The translations under genes were made by a program, and so were the position numbers. The notes beneath the pieces were generated by a model. That model was not told where the DNA came from and ran no database searches. It worked only from the letters and a program-made list of their open reading frames with translations. This document shows positions 10,861 through 22,933 of a DNA stretch of 64,000 nucleotides, in pieces (within the stretch, counting starts at the first letter, position 1; the number at the start of each line of letters is the position of its first letter). The DNA comes from Chlorocebus sabaeus. Taxonomy: Eukaryota; Chordata; Mammalia; Primates; Cercopithecidae. The stretch covers positions 87,517,637 through 87,581,636 of the forward strand of contig NC_132923.1 in NCBI RefSeq assembly GCF_047675955.1, written 5' to 3'.

Positions 10861-11340
10861 CTCTTTGTCTCTCATGTTACTATTTCTTGACATGTCTGTA
10901 AATTTAGTTGATGCAGGATATTGTGCTTTGAAAATGTAGAGGCTTTTATGGATATTATTTTCCTCCAGAGAGGATTTAATTTTTTTTCTAGCAGGCAGAC
11001 AGCATTTAAGAAGATCATGTTTATCCAGTCAAGGTTGAACTTCAAATATATCAATTCAGGTATATGTTTGGCTTGCCCTTACTCCAAAGGCATAGCCCTT
11101 CATCTCAAGTGCACAGTCCCTTGGCATCTCAAACAGTATTGGGTATTTACGACAATTTTTCAACTTGGTGGGCCTTGAACTCCAAACTGTCTTTCTGCAG
11201 CACTTTGAGACTGTTGAAAGCTCCACTTAGCATTTTAACCTCATAGGTACCACTTTCTACTTGGTTTATTAGCATCTCACCATTTACATGAACAGCTTAG
11301 AATTTTGCAAGTGAATTGAAGGAAAATTGCACAGAATTTC
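10616..11340 (-). mobile_element. L1M/HAL1-lineage sequence
   Basis: AATTTTCATTTGATTCTTTA, ATTTCTTGACATGTCTGTAA, TCCAGAGAGGATTTAATTTT and TCTAGCAGGCAGACAGC match a well-known reversed L1M 5'-region stretch. The boundary at the high end is vague. Confidence 0.5.
10825..10864. repeat. (CT)n(GT)n microsatellite
   Basis: About 13 CT units followed by five GT units. Confidence 0.95.
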
Positions 11341-11865
11341 AGTCTCACTTTTCTATGATTTTTAAAATTCCCAATGGCCTTGACATCCCTGAAAACCAAT
11401 CCCTATTTTGCCAAGCTTAGATTCACCAGATTCAGCAAATGTTCTCTGTTGGATCTAGAATTAACTTAAATTTTAGCCTGGTACTTTCTTAATATTTTGT
11501 TAGTTCTCCATTGTCTTAAGAACATTTGAAGTTGTTTTACATAGTAGAATCAGTCCAACCACCCTTCATCTAACCATCTCTATAGTGTCTTTTGAATAAT
11601 ACCATACCCCTACTCCTTTTTTGAGACAAAGAGGCTCGTTGAGGAGAAATGACAAAATCTCTTCATTTGAGTTATCATAGTGCAAAACAAAAAAGCATGG
11701 ACTTTACAGCAACACAAAAGCAGACCAGCATTTCATTCTTTCTGTAAGACATACAAAAAAAGTAGATTTTCCTATTATAACTTTTAATACAAGACTCAAC
11801 ACAGAACGCCTCTGGTAACCAAAATATGTCTGCGGATTTTCTCACACATACCGAGAAATTCTCCA
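11341..11865. other. unassigned intron sequence
   Basis: No family named with confidence. A weak MIR-like stretch may lie near 11530-11660. Confidence 0.4.
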
Positions 11866-12375
11866 ATGGACACCAACTGAGTAGCCTATGATTTCATTCA
11901 ATTCTGACTGTATCTACCTGGAGATAGTCAGATGCAGGGGTTGAGTGTTTAGTTTCACAAGCTTGCCTCCCACTTCAGATGCCAATCACAAGTAGTAGGA
12001 TGCCATCTATACTTCTAACCAACTGCCTATAAACTGGCAGTTTCCACATCCCCTCCTCAGGTTTCATTAATTTGCTAAAGCAGCTCACAGAACTGTGGGA
12101 AATACATTTAACTGCCAGATGAAGAAATATATGGGGCAAGATATAGAAAAGGGGTGTGGGGCTTCTGTGCTTTCTGGGCAAGCAACCCTCCCAGCACCTC
12201 CATTTGTTCAACAGTGCAGAAGATTTCTGAATCCTGTCCTTTTAAGATTTTTTTTTTTGGATGCTTCATTATTGGCCATTGTGATGACTTTATCACTTTG
12301 AAGATTCCAAGGGGTTTAGCAGGAAACTGAGGACAAGGCCAAATATGTATTTATTATAAATCACAGTATCATGTT
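11866..12375 (-). mobile_element. ERVL-type LTR, decayed
   Basis: Contains, in reverse, TGCCAATCACA, AACTGGCAGTTTCCACATCC, TTAATTTGCTAAAGCAGCTC, CCAGATGAAGAAATATATGG and TATTATAAATCACAGTATCA, which follow the order of a familiar ERVL-class LTR. The central part is shortened by deletion. Confidence 0.55.
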
Positions 12376-12837
12376 GCCACATAAAGCTGTATTATCATTG
12401 GAAAGTTGAGTAAAGAGTCTGACTCTATTTTTGACATTGACTGCTAACACCTTTTAAGCCCTATCCTTCCTTCTCTTTCTGCAAGTCTGAGCAAACAGGT
12501 AGGAAAGCACACTGCTTCCTCCTTTAGTGATGGCAGAATGTTCAAGCCACACACGTCCTGGTTTGTGCATGTCAGAATCCTCAGGATGGCTCCATCTCCT
12601 AACCAGCATAACCCCCAAGCTATCCTTCTTTCCTGCTCTCTCAAGTCATTGTCAGACCAGTTTGAGAGACTTTCTCCTCTTGCCAGAAAGTCTCATCATG
12701 TGAGTAATTAACTTTTTCATACTCTTTTTGCATATGTGGCATCATCATTCTCAACATCCAAACCAAATTTTGTGTGAGAGAGCCCATCTCATCTGTGAAG
12801 GTGACCAAACAGGAAGTTGCTTGATCTTTTAGGGTCT
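12376..12837. other. unassigned intron sequence
   Basis: Nothing recognised. Confidence 0.45.
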
Positions 12838-12972
12838 TTTTTTCTTATTAGTCCTCAAATCTGTAAAATGAGAAAATATTTGCCTGTAATACTTTTTTTG
12901 AGGTTTAGAAATAATGTGCAATGTAAAAGTGCCTAATTGTTTCTTTGGAACTTAGTGTTCAACAAATTATAT
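12838..12972 (+). mobile_element. MIR fragment
   Basis: CCTCAAATCTGTAAAATGAG, TTGAGGTTTAGAAATAATGT and TGTAAAAGTGCCTAATTG fit the 3' half of MIR. Confidence 0.6.
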
Positions 12973-12984
12973 ATACAATAATAA

Positions 12985-13232
12985 TAACTTAAAGCCAAAC
13001 AAACTATAGCCTAATTCCCATTCTATTCTCTTACCCTTTACTATTTTCTTTTTCTGCATTATAATTATTGCTATCTGACATTTAATTATAGGTCTGTTTA
13101 TTTGCTTGTGTGTTGTTTATCTCCCCCATTAAAATGTAAAGTACTTGTAGACAAGAACAATGTATGTCTGATCTGTGTAACCTCAGCACATAAAACAGTT
13201 TCAATCATATAAGCAGAGTTCAATAAACAATT
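12985..13232 (+). mobile_element. L2 3' end
   Basis: TTAAAATGTAAAGTACTTGT, GACAAGAACAATGTATGTCT, CCTCAGCACATAAAACAG and TTCAATAAAC in L2 order. Confidence 0.7.
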
Positions 13233-13539
13233 TTTTTAAAAAAATTAAGGAATTAATCAACAGGTATCTGTAGAAGCTAGAGCTGACTTTTTCACCCTGA
13301 CCTCAATTAACTGTGTTACTTTGTCTAAACTCCTTAATTTATTGCTCTGGACCTTAATATCTACCTCTGGCTCTTGAACTTGACATTTGGATTTGAACTT
13401 TCTAGAATCCTCTCCTTTCCTTCTTCCTAAAGACTTTTGTCTGGTCAACTCCTGGCTCTCAACCTCTGGTTTATTTCTAGTGGAACCCATTCTCTAGAAT
13501 GTGTATTTGACCGTAGCCCCGTGACTGACATTCACTCAC
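13233..13539. other. unassigned intron sequence
   Basis: Nothing recognised. The minus frame 13257-13490 is not supported. Confidence 0.4.
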
Positions 13540-14243
13540 TGCCGTGAGCGACGGGCTCTTCTTGCTTGCCGCACAAACAAAATCAGTTCACAAAGACCAT
13601 GGCATTGCAGTAAAGAAAGAGTTTAACTGACACAAAAATGGCCACAACATGTAGGAGATGGGGTTAATATTCAAATCAATCTCTCAGAGAACATGGGGGC
13701 TGGGGTTTTTCAAAAGTAGTTTGGGGTAAGTGGTGAGGGTGGCTAGGCAATGGGTTCTTGCTGCTAACTGCTTGGGGGTGCAATCATAGGGGTGTGGGAA
13801 ATGGTCCTTCTGAGTGCTGAGTCCCTTCTGGGTGGGGCCACAGTAGTAGCTGGCAGGTCCAAGTGGAGCCATTGGTGTCAGACATGCAAAAAAAAACCCT
13901 GAAAAGATATCTCAAAAGGCCAATCTTAGATTCTACCATAGTAACGTCATCTGCAGGAGTAATTGGGGAAGTTACATATCTTGTGACCTCTGAAATTATG
14001 GCTGGCAATTGATTATATTTATGCCTTAGCAGAATTCAGGCTCCGCTATCCTCCTAGCATGGTGGTTTCTCATTGGCTTTGCAAAGGCCATTGAGTTCTG
14101 GGGATAGGCTATTATCATTTAAACTATAAACTAAACTAAATCTCCGCCAAGGTTAGTTTGGCGTAAGCCCAGGAATAGTTAAGGGCATCTTAAAGGCTAA
14201 AGGCCAAACAGGAGCTGGCTAGATCAGATCTCCCCCATTGCCA
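13540..14243 (-). mobile_element. ERV1-type solo LTR
   Basis: On the minus strand it runs from TGGCAATGGGGGAGA to ...GCA. It contains AACCATTCCC-type U3 sequence and CAGTTAAACTCTTTCTTTAC in the R/U5 zone, then TGAACTGATTTTGTTTGTGC. It looks like a MER4-group LTR, but the family is not certain and no clear target duplication was found. Confidence 0.55.
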
Positions 14244-14313
14244 TAATTTTCTCAGTGACATAATTTTTGCAAAAAATGGTTTTAGTAAGTTTGGAATTAG
14301 TCATTTATCTTAA

Positions 14314-14590
14314 TTTTAGAAGTGGGAAAATTGAAGACCAGAGACATCAAGTGATTTTTCTAAGGTCAAATAAGTTGGTGACATAGCTGGAAAAAAAAAG
14401 ACAGGTCTTCTTTTTCCCAGCCCAACTGTCTCCCAACTTCAACTTGCCCCATACCCTGCCAGAAGACAGGCATTTTCCCATATTGCTTTCTCTGTTTGTT
14501 TCCAAAATCCACTGAATAGTGTTCAATAAAGCAAACACTACTTTTTAGTACAAGTCAAACTTTTTCTAATTTATATTTTTTCATTTTTCA
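14314..14590 (-). repeat. left arm of an inverted duplication
   Basis: Its reverse complement matches 16055-16318 almost base for base (for example TGCTTTATTGAACAC, CAGTGGATTTTGGAAACAAA, GGGTATGGGGCAAGTTG). The arm includes an old MIR-like stretch (14320-14395) and otherwise unassigned sequence. The matching 60-odd-codon open frames on opposite strands are a by-product. Confidence 0.9.
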
Positions 14591-15814
14591 ACAGATTTGT
14601 AATTGTTAATTTACTTGCTGAGTTGAAGGCAGCACCTGGCTTTGTTGTCCTAACCCTTGGAGTAATTTAACTCTACCTTGTAAGACAGGTCCCCACGCTT
14701 ATATTATTCTCTGTTGGCATTGTCTTTTCAATCAATCAGTCATGAAAAATTCATGCCCAAGGTAAAGTCCTAGTGAACCACTCTGAGAAAAACGTGATTA
14801 TCTTTAAACAAAGGGGAGATCTTAGTGTTCTCTAAAATTCATTGGAGAGAGCAGCCTTTAATTAGAAAATATTTTATCTGCTGTTTGCAATCCACAAGAT
14901 ACTCTCGCTTTTTTCATTTAAAATTGATCCATTCCAATTCCCAACTTTGGAAAACTGCTATAAGGTGAAGCTTCGTGAATGTGGATTCTAATAATTTGAC
15001 ATTTATAAAAGTTCAACTTGAGCATTGCGTTAGTGATGAAAAATGTCTCCGCTAAACATAGCAGGATAATGGTGTAAATACAATTAGGATAATGTTACAT
15101 CAGCTTTACTAAACATGCTTATTTGATGTTGTAAATTATAAATATTTTGTTTTTTATTGAAAAAAGTACTTATTTGTATATTTATTTATTTTTACTGTCC
15201 TCTGATTGTGAAGTGACTGATTCCTTCTTCAGATGGACTGAAGAAGGACTGCAACCTAGCTCCAGACTGAACCCTTATCTTAGCTCTATCCCTGACGCCA
15301 GCAACAGAATTCAATATGGGCCAGGTTATAGCCTTGATATTGACTGAGACTGAACCTAGACCTCTACCTTATTAATAGCTAATAAATATTTGCCATTAGC
15401 TTCAGGAAAACTGGATGAAAGAATGTGGTTGGTTTAACTCCTGCAGGCAGATAGCTTCAAGCATCTGGTCTGACAGTACCTAATGATTTCATCGCTGCCC
15501 TAAAAAGCAGTACCATACAGCTGTGCAGTAGGATCAGTTATCCCATCATTCCCAGGTGCTTTGACAAAGGGAAAGGATTTTATGAACAAGTGCTGCTCTC
15601 TCTCTTAGATTTACTGCCCTGTTTGTTATCCATCAAAGCTTTTAATAAAAAATCTTCATCTGTCCTGGGAAGCAAATGGAAAGCATGGCTGTTTTAGTAT
15701 TTCCTTTTAATTTGGGACATGATTCCAAAGGGAAGGAGATTAATTTTCTACTTTTTTGTTTAGGGAATAATTTTCAAAATGAAAAAAAAAGAGGGACACA
15801 GAATGGTTTGTTAT
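14591..15814. other. spacer of the inverted duplication, unassigned
   Basis: About 1.2 kb with no recognised repeat or exon. The open frame 15147-15347 lacks splice support. Confidence 0.45.
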
Positions 15815-16040
15815 ATAGAGCTACAGCTTTAGAGTCAAATAAACCTGATTTTATATGCTGCTTCTACCACATTGTCAGTATTGTGCCCTTGTGCAGCTTC
15901 TCATAGTTAATTTCTGTGAGAACTTTAGTTTCCTCATCTGTAAAATGGAAATGTTAATACTTTTCTTGCAATGTTGTTATGATTGTTAAACAAGATTTTG
16001 TAGGTAAAGTGCCTGGGATATAATAAGTATTTACAATGAA
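15815..16040 (+). mobile_element. MIR, near full length
   Basis: ATAGAGCTACAGCTTTAGAG, TGCTGCTTCTACCACATTGT, TTTCCTCATCTGTAAAATGG, AGGTAAAGTGCCTGGGATAT and ATAAGTATTTACAATG. Confidence 0.85.
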
Positions 16041-16054
16041 ACAGAACAAAATAG

Positions 16055-16318
16055 AATGAAAAATCAATTACAAAAAGGTTGACTTGTACTAAAAAGTAGT
16101 GTTTGCTTTATTGAACACCATTCAGTGGATTTTGGAAACAAACAAAGAAAGCAATATGGGAAAATGCCTATCTTTGGGCAGGGTATGGGGCAAGTTGGAG
16201 TGGGAGGACAGTTGGGCTGGGAAAAAGACCCATCTTTTTTTTTCAGCTATGCCAACTTTTTTGACCTTAGGAAAATTACTTGCTGTCTCTGGTCCTCAAT
16301 TTTCCCACTTCTAAATCG
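16055..16318 (+). repeat. right arm of an inverted duplication
   Basis: Partner of 14314-14590 in opposite orientation. By eye about 85-90% identical with a few 2-4 base indels. Similarity stops near CCCACTTCTAAAT, then the flanks differ. Confidence 0.9.
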
Positions 16319-16379
16319 ATTGAAAGACGCATATATTTTAGAACTGAAAGAACCCTAAGAAGAGTATTTGCTTTAGATA

Positions 16380-16545
16380 TGTAGTGGAATATTTAGCTTT
16401 CCAACCAGTAAAGTATTATTATTTTGATTTTGTGGATGGATCAACAAAGGTAAAATAACGTACTAAAGTTTGCAAAGATAGTGAGTGGTGGAGGCAAGTT
16501 TTGAACTCAGGTTTATGCCTGCTAAGACTTTGTTTGTCCAAATTC
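16380..16545 (-). mobile_element. MIR fragment
   Basis: GATCAACAAAGGTAAAATAA, AAGATAGTGAGTGGTGGAGG and AAGTTTTGAACTCAGGTTTA are reverse-strand MIR words. Confidence 0.65.
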
Positions 16546-16974
16546 TTCATTTAACAAACAAATCAAGAAAAGAAACTGAAATTGATTTGTAACATATCAT
16601 GTCACACCCCATGAACCCAGCCAAACTGCGAAATTCTCAAGGACAGGAAATGCTCTTTTCCTCGTTAACAAAAGTTGGAGATTGAAATTTGAAGGATAAC
16701 AATTGATCAAAAAATATATGTTAGTATGATCAAATTCAAATGGTATGTTAAAATAGCTAGATTTAATATGTGAGCAAGGATAAGCTTATGTTAAATAATT
16801 ATGAAGATAGTAAAGAAAATCAAATTCAGTTTAATACTGAATATTCAGTATATTAGGACTATAAACTACAATGGGAAGAAAATGACTCTTTTTATTTCTC
16901 TTATTTTCTTTCTCTTTTTCAGTTTTTCTTTCTTTTAGTCTTTTTATTCTGCATGGTTTATTTACTGAAACATT
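16546..16974. other. unassigned AT-rich intron sequence
   Basis: Nothing recognised; T/C-rich run near 16890-16940. Confidence 0.45.
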
Positions 16975-17007
16975 AAATAGTATATCCTTTGGCTATTGCT
17001 AAATAAC
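16975..17007 (-). mobile_element. stub of an MLT1-like LTR split by a provirus
   Basis: GGCTATTGCTAAATAAC joins directly to GAAGCACACTAAAAACCAGT at 24646 to rebuild a normal reverse MLT1-type start (…tattgctaaataacnaagcac…). The two parts are now 7.6 kb apart. Confidence 0.65.
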
Positions 17008-17574
17008 GTAGGGACCAAGGGAAAACTCATTCTTTGCCCCCTGAAGTTTAGCTGAAAAATCAACTTACAAAAGGCAGATTAAAAAAAAGACATACAAATT
17101 TATTAATGTGCACATGGGGAAAAATCAGAGAATGATTACCCCAACCCCCAGTGGGGTGCAGAACCTTATATACCACTTGAGGTTTTAGGAAGAATGGGGG
17201 CTCAGTGCATGACCAGAACAGGTTACGGTGGTAAATCCGGTCACGGTGGCAAGAAAGGCTATGGGAGGGAAAGAAGAAGAGGCTTGACTAGCAAAGATGG
17301 TCTTTTATGTAAATGAAACCTCACAGGTAGTAGCTCTCAGAGAGAATAGATGGTACATATTTCTATCAGACTTTTAAAGGTGTCAGACTCTCAGTTAATG
17401 TTTCTAGATCTGGGCAAGGGAAAGCCTGGCTGTATCAAGGCAGATTCTCTACAGACACAAATTTCCTCTATAAAAGACAGCTTTATAGGGTCATTTCTAT
17501 TTGTCGGGTCTCTAAACAGCCATCTCAAAATATGTGAGATAAATGTATTTTGGGATAACATATTTTGATATCCT
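17007..17574 (-). mobile_element. 3' LTR of the provirus
   Basis: Aligns along its full length with 24064-24640 (for example TATGTAAATGAAACCTCACA and GTGTCAGACTCTCAGTTAAT in both), about 80% identical by eye. Minus-strand TATA at 17165-17171 and AATAAA at 17099-17104. Confidence 0.85.
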
Positions 17575-19951
17575 TGAGTCTCTACTTTGAAACTTTGAAA
17601 AGTTTCACATATTAAAAGGAAAGTTGTTAGTTTTGGAGAGTTTTGGGTTAGAGATTGTTAGGCAAAGGAGTGGGAGAAAACAAATTGGAATAAACAGGAA
17701 AGAGTAAATTTAAATATATCATCTCATGGCTTTTTAAATCAGTCTCTTAGTCCTGATAATAGATTAGTTTGGTTAAATAATTGCATCTCCTTCTAGGAGG
17801 TGATATTATAGATGAGCTACTCGTGTGTGTGTGTGTGTGTGTGTGTGTATAAAATAAGAATATCTAAAATAAGAGGCATTTCTATGAAAACAAAAGAAAG
17901 CAAAGGTTAATGTCTAGAGTAGTCTACAGACCAGATTTGATTTTGAAATATCTTCAGATTGCAGTAGCAGTCTAACAGATTTTCTGGGTTATAGTTTGAC
18001 TGAGATGTTTCTGGAGTAGTTTATACATCAGCAGATATAATGACTGGTAATATATGTTATTGTGGTGATTTTCCCCAAAGTTTATATCAAGTTGTTTAAT
18101 TTTAGTTTATAGGGCTTCAAGAAAAGTAATTTTAATTTTTAGTGATTTTAATTGAGAAAAGTCAGAATAATTTGAAAAAAAATTGTTTGGAGACTTGTAG
18201 TCAAGAAAGAATTTAGGATACAGTGTAAATTATAGGAAAACAATAAAAACTCAAAAACTATGGGCAAGGCTAGAATCTAATAGCAGGTATACTATGGGTT
18301 TTTTTCTGAAACATTTTTTCTCTCTCTGGTTCCCAGTTTTACTAAGATTAAATTATAATGGGACTAATTTAGTTATGAAATTGAAAGTAAGTTTTAGTCT
18401 TATTATTCTTGGCATGACTATTTGTATAAAGTGTAGTAACAATAGTGATTGTCCATATAGGCTCTTTTAAAGTTGACTTTGTTGGAACTTTTTAATGAGG
18501 AATCTAATATTAGACTTTTAAAAGCCTTGAGGCTAAGAAACCAAGCCAAGGATTTGTCATCAGAGTGTGCCTGTAATGCTGTACAAACTGGTGAACTTCT
18601 CTCTTTTTGAGGCCCCAGAATCTTGAGGTGCATGGGCCTGTCAGAAAGTGATATATTTTATTTACCACAGGTCTGGAACCTTATAAAGAAACCATGTAGA
18701 TAAGGCATCAGGCCCCTCTTTTTCAAGGGCTTTTTATTAGCTCTGTGAAGTTAATCTCAACTTCTCAGAGTAGTTTAGTCACATCTGAAAATATATCATT
18801 CCAGTCAAAGTCTTGGTAAAATAACTAGTGTCATTAATTATATCTTGTGACAAAAGAAAACAGATTCTTATCAACTAAGGTAAATAACTGCTGTCATTAA
18901 TTAAGAATACTCAAAAATAATTTTTAAATTCTGGAGAAATTATGTGAGAAAGATAAATGTTTTAATTTCATTCACAAATATATACTTTACCCAATTGTTG
19001 CAAGCTCTAAATAGTTCAAAAGAGCTTTCTTAATACTGGAAAACAAAGCATAAAAGGAATCAGCAGCATTTTAAATTAAAAAGTTATAAAAATTATTTGA
19101 GTCCTTTATTAGTTTAGCCCCATGAATTAACTCTTGTTCTGCTTGATTTTAAGCTAGCAATAGTCATGACTACATTAGCTTTTTCATTAGAGTCCTAGAA
19201 TTTTTTACCTAGTCCAATAGTATGACTTCTAAAGTTATCAGAAGCATGTACTTAAGAGTACTTGTCAAGGTCCATATTATGAATTTATTTGAAAAATAAG
19301 CAAATTTTGTACTGTACCTGACTATAAACTACTTTTTAGGAAGAATCAAAGTAAAACAATAATTTGTCTGTGGATTTAAAAAGTGTTAGAATAACCATAA
19401 CAATTGACAATGAGATTTTGTTATTTCTATGGCATACAATTTGACATAATAATCATAATTGTTACTGTTAACATATACTGTTATCATATACCAAAGCACA
19501 TCAGTATGTTTGTAATCTCATACAATCTTAGAACACATATTAATAATACATTTTTACAAGTACAACTCAAAAAAAGTTAAATATCATTTTTTATTTGGCA
19601 ATTTTTTATATAATTGTAACATGCGATATAATTCCAATATATCTCTCTTGAACTCTCATGGGCCTTAATATATGAAAAGTTAATTTCAGGTCTAACCACT
19701 GAATTTAGAATTTGAAATATGACTGTGAGAAGTATGTCAAATATTAAAGGTTTAAAACAGTTGATATCAAAATAGGAGCACAGGTTACTGTAAAATATTC
19801 ATTTAGCCAAAGTGATAATTCAGACATTTTAAAAAGCAAAAACTTTATTAATAGAGAAGAGGCTGTCTCCCAAATAATCGAAAGACCTAGTAAAGACAGT
19901 ATGAGGCAAACTCAATCTGTCTCTCTTCTCTCTTTCTTGTGTAGTTTATTT
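17575..19951 (-). mobile_element. provirus interior, 3' part
   Basis: AT-rich, with stops in all frames. No protein domain recognised. Assigned to the element only by position between its LTRs, so part could be later insertions. Confidence 0.5.
17823..17848. repeat. (GT)13 microsatellite
   Basis: Uninterrupted GT run followed by ATAAAATAAG. Confidence 0.95.
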
Positions 19952-19967
19952 AAAAGTAAACAAAAAT

Positions 19968-20293
19968 CAGCCGGGCATGGTGGCCCACGCCTGTAATCCC
20001 AGCACTTTGGGAGGCCGAGGCAGGCAGATCATGAAGTCAGGAGATCAAGACCACCCTGGCTAATGTGGTGAAACCCCATCTCTACTAAAAGAATACAAAA
20101 AAAAAAAAAAAAAAAAAATCAGCCAGGTGTGGTGGCGGGCACCTGTAGTCCCAGCTACTCTGGAGGCTGAGGCAGGAGAATGCAGTGAACCCAGGAGGTG
20201 GAGCTTGCAGTGATCTGAGATCACGCCACTGTACTTCAGCCTGGGTGACAGAGCAAGACTCTGTCTCAAAAAATAAATAAATAAATAAATAAT
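19968..20293 (+). mobile_element. AluY-type Alu
   Basis: A full-length Alu with GTCAGGAGATCAAGACCA and AACCCAGGAGGTGGAGCTTG, diagnostic of the Y group. The long mid A-run (20097-20118) and AAATA-repeat tail are intact. Perfect 16-bp target duplication AAAAGTAAACAAAAAT at 19952-19967 and 20294-20309. It lies within the provirus, so it is younger. Confidence 0.93.
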
Positions 20294-20309
20294 AAAAGTA
20301 AACAAAAAT

Positions 20310-22861
20310 ATTTTTAAATATTGTATGAAAATTTTACTTAAAATAGAAAATTAGATTCTTCCTTCCTATTAGTATATTATTAATACTAAATTTAATTTTA
20401 ATAAAATCTTATAAACAAATTTAATTTTAATGAGTTTTGAGTATACACAAAAGATTTTGATAAACTCTTGTATAACCTCTTATAATTTTTAAATATTTTT
20501 GTATTTTGTTTTATTATTTTTTATTGAAAGTAACATACAAATTTCTAAACTAGACAAAATTATTTTTTAACAAAAACCACGTTTATATTCTTTTATAAAA
20601 ATATTTTTATTTTTAATATACTTTTTGTATAGACTATTTTATATTTAGTAGTTTTAATTATGTATATTACTTATAATGTTAACTCTCAGTAACCCTTATT
20701 TTTTGGTGAAAAACCTAGGAAGTTGGTAATTTTAATCATGTGCCAGATTTAGAGCCAATGACAAAAGTTAGAGTAATGAAGACAATGTCTGGTGGATCTA
20801 ACTTTTCCCATCACAGCCAGGAGGCACTGCTCTGGGCCTGTGAGAATACTGCCTAGGGGTGTCCCCAGCCTTGCCATAGCCACTTCTCTAGACCTTAGGA
20901 TTTAAAGGCTCAAATTTCAAGACATAAGCTCACAGACAAATTAAGTATTTGAAAATATTATGGAAGTAACATATTTATAACTTTAAAACATCTAGTAGAG
21001 ACAGTATAAACTCGTATGACTAATACACCCAGGCAAAAATGTGTAAACTAAATCCTTAAGATGTATTTTATTTTACTAACAATTTTAAAATTATCTTTAT
21101 TTACTATAGATTATTAAAATTATATGAACTTGACAAGTATTAGACTGGTTAATTAATGAGTATTTATTTATAAGTCAATGGTATCAGATAGTATATATAC
21201 AGACATATACACATGTATGTATAAAGATATAGACAGACATAAGGACTTTACAGTTTTTATTTTAAAATTTTAGTTATGAGATTGGCATAAGTCACTAGTA
21301 TTAAAGGGCAGCTGGATTTAAACTGTGTATTTTTAAATGTAAAGTGTTAATGTTTATCTGTCACACATGGCCAAAGCCCCTTACTGAGATTTAGAGAAAA
21401 CAGGGTAGTAAATTTATATGTAAAGCACAGAGACAATTTTTACTTTTTAAATAAAAAGTTTAGGTGTGTTAGAGGAAGATTAAACACATTTGTCAAGGTA
21501 ACATAAAATCATAGGAATTTACCACTGGATTTTATAAGAAGACTAATTTTATTTAGATGAGTAATTTTTAGTTTAGTCTTTGTTTTTTAATTGAACCTCT
21601 GTGCTCAGGGTGGAGCCCATTAAGGAACAGAGCGCAATAATTTAAATTATTAGCATTTGTCATGTTTAGAGCCTAATAATTTATATACATGAAAAGTAGA
21701 CACAGCTAGAAGGCAGAGAATTTAGATTTTTTAAAATCAAGGATTTTATTTTTACGCTGAACCCTGGGTCTCCAAAAAGAGGGAAACACCATGGGACTGG
21801 GTTACGCAACACTTTTATATTTTACTCCGTTATAAAGACAGTTTTCTAAGTATTTAAACTGCATGTTTTTAAAACTAAGTGCACAAAGAAATGAGTGGCC
21901 TCCTGTAGTAATAACATTATTGTGACAAGGTAACAAGTAACATTTATTGTAACCACTGCCAGCCACTTCCAAAACTGTAGTTCTCACCAGTGACCTGACA
22001 TCCATTGTACACACAAAGGCCAAGTTTTCTGTCACAGCATGAAGTAACTTTTGGTACCCTCAAAAGCCAAGGAGATGAAATAATTTATTATAAAAGACAG
22101 TAGAGTTTTAGACCTGAGAGTATCCCATGACTCTTGAAACTAGAAGGAAAATAGAAGGCCCCACAAATGGGGTGAAGGGGTACCTTTTTCTGAGTTTATT
22201 AAGAGGTCCAAGTCATTGGAAATCTCTTTTAGATTTTTTTATGTGGTACCAAAGATGGAGAAGAAGGAGTAGGAAGGAATAAAAGTAAATGGTAGAATAT
22301 TTTGTAAGAAAGGAAGTGAACAGACAGACAAAATACATAATTTAAAAAGGGTTTTAGTCGACTAAACAATCTAAAAACAGAATCGGAAAAGAGAGAACAC
22401 CAAAAGTATTTTAGATATGTATACGTACGTTTGTGTGTGTGCACACACGTGTGTGTGCTATCTTTTAATTGAGTTGACTTTGAACTAGAAAAAACACAAC
22501 CCTTTGAAATCTCTTCTTATCAGATTTTAGCCAGGACAAACAGCTGAAATTTCTGGCTTTTGATTTTTTTTTTTTTAAACAAAAGTACATTCCTACCTCA
22601 TAAGATCGAGAACCACCCCAAAAACAGTTTACAGAAAGAAAAGTTTTATGTGCAAGTGGTGTACAACCCACATCTGTCTGGCCATATTTACTGGGGTCTC
22701 AGCTTCTTAACTGATCATTTATACACAAAGTCGTAAAGTCCCATATGCCCCCATAGATCGAAGAATATAAGAAATCAAAAGCTGCTCATAGAAGGACAAG
22801 ATTAATAAATATTTACCTTCAAAAATCAAAAGTTACATAAATATCAACTGAAATAGACTGG
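20310..22861 (-). mobile_element. provirus interior, middle part
   Basis: No viral gene recognised. Short minus frames at 21802-22035 and 22229-22444 show no family resemblance. Includes a TG/CA-alternating stretch at 22428-22458. Confidence 0.45.
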
Positions 22862-22933
22862 TTCTCTGATTAAGAATTGAACCTAGACCATGGCAGTGAA
22901 AGTGTGGAGTTTTAACTATTAGACTACAAGGTG
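22862..22933 (-). pseudogene. tRNA-Glu-like relic
   Basis: Read on the minus strand it aligns without gaps to 72-nt tRNA-Glu: I count 47 matches, nearly all mismatches being C/T or G/A changes. The T-loop box B GGTTCAATTC is one base from the canonical GGTTCGATTC. The D-loop region AGTCTAATAGTT matches box A well, and the anticodon loop reads CTTTCAC (anticodon TTC, Glu). The acceptor stem no longer pairs well, so it should not be functional. It lies about 1.1 kb inside the 5' LTR of the provirus and in the same orientation. Confidence 0.7.

Noticed and set aside
14347..16314. Near-identical ~60-codon peptides from opposite strands (start MFALLNTIQWILET)
   Set aside because: They are the translation of the inverted DNA duplication, not a gene family; no stops are avoided beyond chance.
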